Shown here one piece after another: positions 62,202-64,000 of a stretch of 64,000 bases of DNA (its first letter is position 1; each line of letters begins with the position of its first letter). The position numbers and the translations under genes are program-made. Origin of the DNA: Mycobacterium asiaticum (GTDB lineage Bacteria > Actinomycetota > Actinomycetes > Mycobacteriales > Mycobacteriaceae); assembly GCF_001673635.1 (NCBI RefSeq), contig NZ_LZMH01000044.1, positions 124,001 through 188,000 of the forward strand. Reading direction: 5' to 3'. Below the pieces are notes generated by a model, which saw only the letters and a program-made list of their open reading frames with translations, had not been told where the DNA came from and did not search any database.

Positions 62202-62528
62202 ATGCCGCAACACCAACCGGTGCGATCCCGCACCGGGACCATCGCCGTCGCCACCACCGAGCGCGGCCTGCCGACGGCCCTGAAGATCGACCGCAGCGAA
62301 CTCGACCGGCCGCCCCAGGAACTCGCGAACGACATCCTCGCGCTGTGCCGGCTGTCGGCGATGCGGGCGCAGGTGGCCTATCGCCGGGAACTGGTCGGCC
62401 GGGGGTTCACCGCGTCGGTGATCCGCGAACTCGGCCTGCCGACCGAGGAGGATCTCACCGACGCCGAGGAGGCGCTGTTCGGCGACGAGGACGACGAAGC
62501 CCCGGCGACCTGGATGAGGTCGGTATGA
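62202..62528 (+). CDS. Small acidic-tailed protein, ESX locus
   Basis: A 108-residue protein I cannot assign. It has a basic N-terminus, RSELDRPPQELANDILALC, MRAQVAYRRELVGRGFTAS and an acidic C-terminus (DAEEALFGDEDDEAP). No signal peptide or membrane segment. GGAGG six bases before ATG 62202 fixes the start. It overlaps the YbaB-like gene by 4 bp. The pairing suggests a common role in the ESX locus, perhaps regulatory or chaperone-like. Confidence 0.75.
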   Translation: MPQHQPVRSRTGTIAVATTERGLPTALKIDRSELDRPPQELANDILALCRLSAMRAQVAYRRELVGRGFTASVIRELGLPTEEDLTDAEEALFGDEDDEAPATWMRSV

Positions 62529-62875
62529 CCAGCCTGGCGCAGTCGGTGATCGCTCGGGCCATCAAGCAACGCGATCTCTTGCAGTCGATGACCGAACAGT
62601 CCAAGACCATCACCGCGCGGGTGACCAGCCGCGACCGGGCGGTCAGCGCCGAGGTCGACGGCCTCGGACAGCTGACCGGTCTGTGGCTGGGGCCGGCGGC
62701 CGGCCGCCTCGACCCCGACGCGCTGGCCACCCTGATCGTCGAAACCGCGCAGGCCGCGGCCAAGGTCGCGGCCGAGCGCTACAACTTCCTACTCAAGGAA
62801 TTCACCGCCCGCATGACCGAGCTGCAGAAGGCTCCGCTGGTGCGTTCTGACGGCAGCATCGTCGAGCCGCAATAA
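62525..62875 (+). CDS. YbaB/EbfC-type (EspL-like) protein
   Basis: A 116-residue protein with the YbaB/EbfC layout. An N-terminal helix is followed by a sheet (ITARVTSRDRAVSAEVDGLG, LTGLWLGPAAGRLDPDALAT) and a long C-terminal helix (IVETAQAAAKVAAERYNFLL). EspL in the ESX-1 locus has the same design. It probably binds DNA or acts as an ESX-associated chaperone. ATG 62525 overlaps the previous stop. Confidence 0.8.
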   Translation: MTSLAQSVIARAIKQRDLLQSMTEQSKTITARVTSRDRAVSAEVDGLGQLTGLWLGPAAGRLDPDALATLIVETAQAAAKVAAERYNFLLKEFTARMTELQKAPLVRSDGSIVEPQ

Positions 62876-63026
62876 ATAAATCGCGCTTATTGCACACACG
62901 TAAATCGCGGTGATCTTGAAAGTCTGCTTAAAATCCGTGCAGTTTATTACCGGCGGGGGCCATTATGGTGGAAAGACCAGCGTAAGCCGCAGGCAGAGCG
63001 GGATTTCTGGGGGAAAGAAGCAGCAC
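62876..63026. promoter_or_regulatory. A/T-rich spacer with direct repeat TAAATCGCG
   Basis: A 151-bp spacer before the 96-aa gene. TAAATCGCG occurs at 62877-62885 and 62901-62909, 24 bases apart. The spacer probably holds a separate promoter for the two downstream genes. A GGGGGAAAGAAG stretch precedes the ATG at 63027. Confidence 0.4.
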
Positions 63027-63317
63027 ATGACATTCGCAATGCAGCCTGACTTCATGCAGGCACTCACCGCCGCACAAGAGGCGGCGTGCACCGCAATCAC
63101 GTCCGCGTTCAGCACCGTCACCCCGGCGCAGCTGAGCTCCTTCTCGATGGCTTTGGGACCGATCGCTGCGGCGAACATGATCCCGGCGATGTACGAGTCG
63201 ACGGCGAACAACGTGATGAGCGGCATGCTCACGGCGACCAACCACGCACTGTTGGGTGTGGCCACGCACGTGTCGGACGCGGCGCACGCCGCCGCCGACG
63301 CGGTCACCGACGTCTAG
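63027..63317 (+). CDS. Small helical protein, candidate ESX substrate
   Basis: A 96-residue, Ala/Met-rich, mostly helical protein with no cysteine-based or enzyme motif. It begins TFAMQPDFMQALTAAQEAAC and ends HVSDAAHAAADAVTDV. Size and helical character fit ESX-secreted partners (WXG100/EspC-like), but I see no WXG turn and no clear YxxxD/E secretion motif. The neighbouring Gly/Gln-rich gene, 10 bp downstream, could be its partner. Confidence 0.65.
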   Translation: MTFAMQPDFMQALTAAQEAACTAITSAFSTVTPAQLSSFSMALGPIAAANMIPAMYESTANNVMSGMLTATNHALLGVATHVSDAAHAAADAVTDV

Positions 63318-63327
63318 GCAGTCCGCC

Positions 63328-64000
63328 ATGGGAACCACCGACCCTGCCCCCGACGCAGGTTTGCCCGGCCAGTTTGACCCGACGGCGGGCTTCGACCACC
63401 AGCCGGTGATCAATCAACTAGAAAACGACCTGCAAGCCTGGCTCAACCGGCCGGTGCAAGACATTCTGAACCAGTTCAATCTGGGTCAACTGCCCACCGG
63501 CGGCCCGGAGTTCGGTGATCTGGGCGGCGAAGGCATTCCCGCGGAGTTCGCCGGCGCCCAGGGGCCGGGCGGCATGGGCAGCAACTTCGCCAGCGGGTTA
63601 CTCAAGCCGGTCACCGACATGCTCGGCACGCTGGGCCCCGGCGTCTTCCAGGGCATGAATCCCACGCAGATGTTCGGTGGCGTCACACAGGCGTTCCAGC
63701 AAGCCGCCGGCGGGCTGCAGCAATCGCTGGGCCAGATGATGGGCGGCATGGGCGGCCAGGGCTGGTCGGGTGCCGGCGCGACCGCGGCCGCGGCAAAGAC
63801 CGGCGAGACGCTGGCCAACGGCGCCGCCGTCGGTGCGCAGGGAACCGCGTTGGGCGGCGAATTCACCAGCGCCGCAGCAAATGTCGAACAAGGCCAGGCG
63901 CGGCTGATCGAGATTCTCACCCAGTGCCAGAACGAACTTGAGGCGCTGGCGGCCGGTCTGCCGTGGACCGCGCCGAACATGGTCGAGTCCGCGTCGCGCG
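63328..64000 (+). CDS. Gly/Gln-rich protein, ESX locus (3' end outside window)
   Basis: At least 224 residues, open to the window end. It starts at ATG 63328. The N-terminal part (DHQPVINQLENDLQAWLNRP) is helical. A Gly/Met/Gln-rich middle (GGLQQSLGQMMGGMGGQG) and a second helical stretch (NVEQGQARLIEILTQCQNEL) follow. No family is recognised. Composition and place suggest an ESX-secreted or cell-surface protein in the style of EspA/EspE-type substrates, which is inference. Confidence 0.65.
   Translation, partial: MGTTDPAPDAGLPGQFDPTAGFDHQPVINQLENDLQAWLNRPVQDILNQFNLGQLPTGGPEFGDLGGEGIPAEFAGAQGPGGMGSNFASGLLKPVTDMLGTLGPGVFQGMNPTQMFGGVTQAFQQAAGGLQQSLGQMMGGMGGQGWSGAGATAAAAKTGETLANGAAVGAQGTALGGEFTSAAANVEQGQARLIEILTQCQNELEALAAGLPWTAPNMVESASR

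Overview
The window looks like a chromosome segment of a Mycobacterium, most likely a nontuberculous slow grower. It has high G+C, frequent GTG/TTG starts and 1-4 nt ATGA/GTGA overlaps. It also carries mycobacterial hallmark genes: type I fatty acid synthase (fas), an mce operon, an LdtMt2-type L,D-transpeptidase, an MPT64-family secreted protein and ESX-associated genes. The backbone follows, as I remember it, the M. tuberculosis order orn (Rv2511) - ldtB/lppS (Rv2518c) - Rv2520c - bcp (Rv2521) - Rv2522c - acpS (Rv2523c) - fas (Rv2524c) - Rv2525c. Other blocks sit between these genes, and a large accessory region follows Rv2525c.

Layout: 1-1.74 kb holds orn, tRNA-His and an alpha/beta hydrolase. 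From 1.76 to 13.0 kb a TetR regulator is divergent from a complete mce operon (yrbEA, yrbEB, mceA-F, an Mce-associated protein and an MPT64-family protein). The mceA 3' end is split by a +1 frameshift. From 13.0 to 24.5 kb come ldtB, tRNA-Lys, a TetR/DGAT2-like acyltransferase pair with a palindromic operator, a nitrate/sulfonate-type ABC transporter, a DUF3556-type membrane protein with an SDR, then Rv2520c, bcp, an NTF2-like protein and an M20 peptidase. From 24.5 to 28.3 kb there is a MacS/NarL-type two-component system and a DUF2339 membrane protein. From 28.4 to 39.3 kb lie acpS, fas and the Rv2525c orthologue.

39.4-58.7 kb is a catabolic island. It encodes two Rieske oxygenase components, a three-cysteine ferredoxin, two acyl-CoA ligases, a two-domain fused CaiB/BaiF CoA transferase, a MaoC/hot-dog dehydratase pair, a SnoaL-like protein, an aldehyde dehydrogenase, an SDR, an LLM (F420-type) oxidoreductase, four acyl-CoA dehydrogenases in two pairs, a CrtC-type lipocalin-fold protein and a GntR/FCD regulator. 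The set fits CoA activation, ring or chain hydroxylation and beta-oxidation-like degradation of a bulky hydrophobic acid (steroid- or terpenoid-like by analogy). The substrate is not evident. Four intergenic regions in the island share a short palindrome, CTAT(G/T)TTAG, which makes a GntR-controlled regulon the most interesting inference here.

58.7-64.0 kb is the edge of a type VII secretion-associated locus: an EspI/MinD-like ATPase, an EccA-type AAA ATPase, a small acidic protein, a YbaB/EspL-like protein, a 96-aa helical protein and a Gly/Gln-rich protein that runs off the end. The core ESX membrane genes are not visible. I saw no insertion sequence, prophage or CRISPR array.
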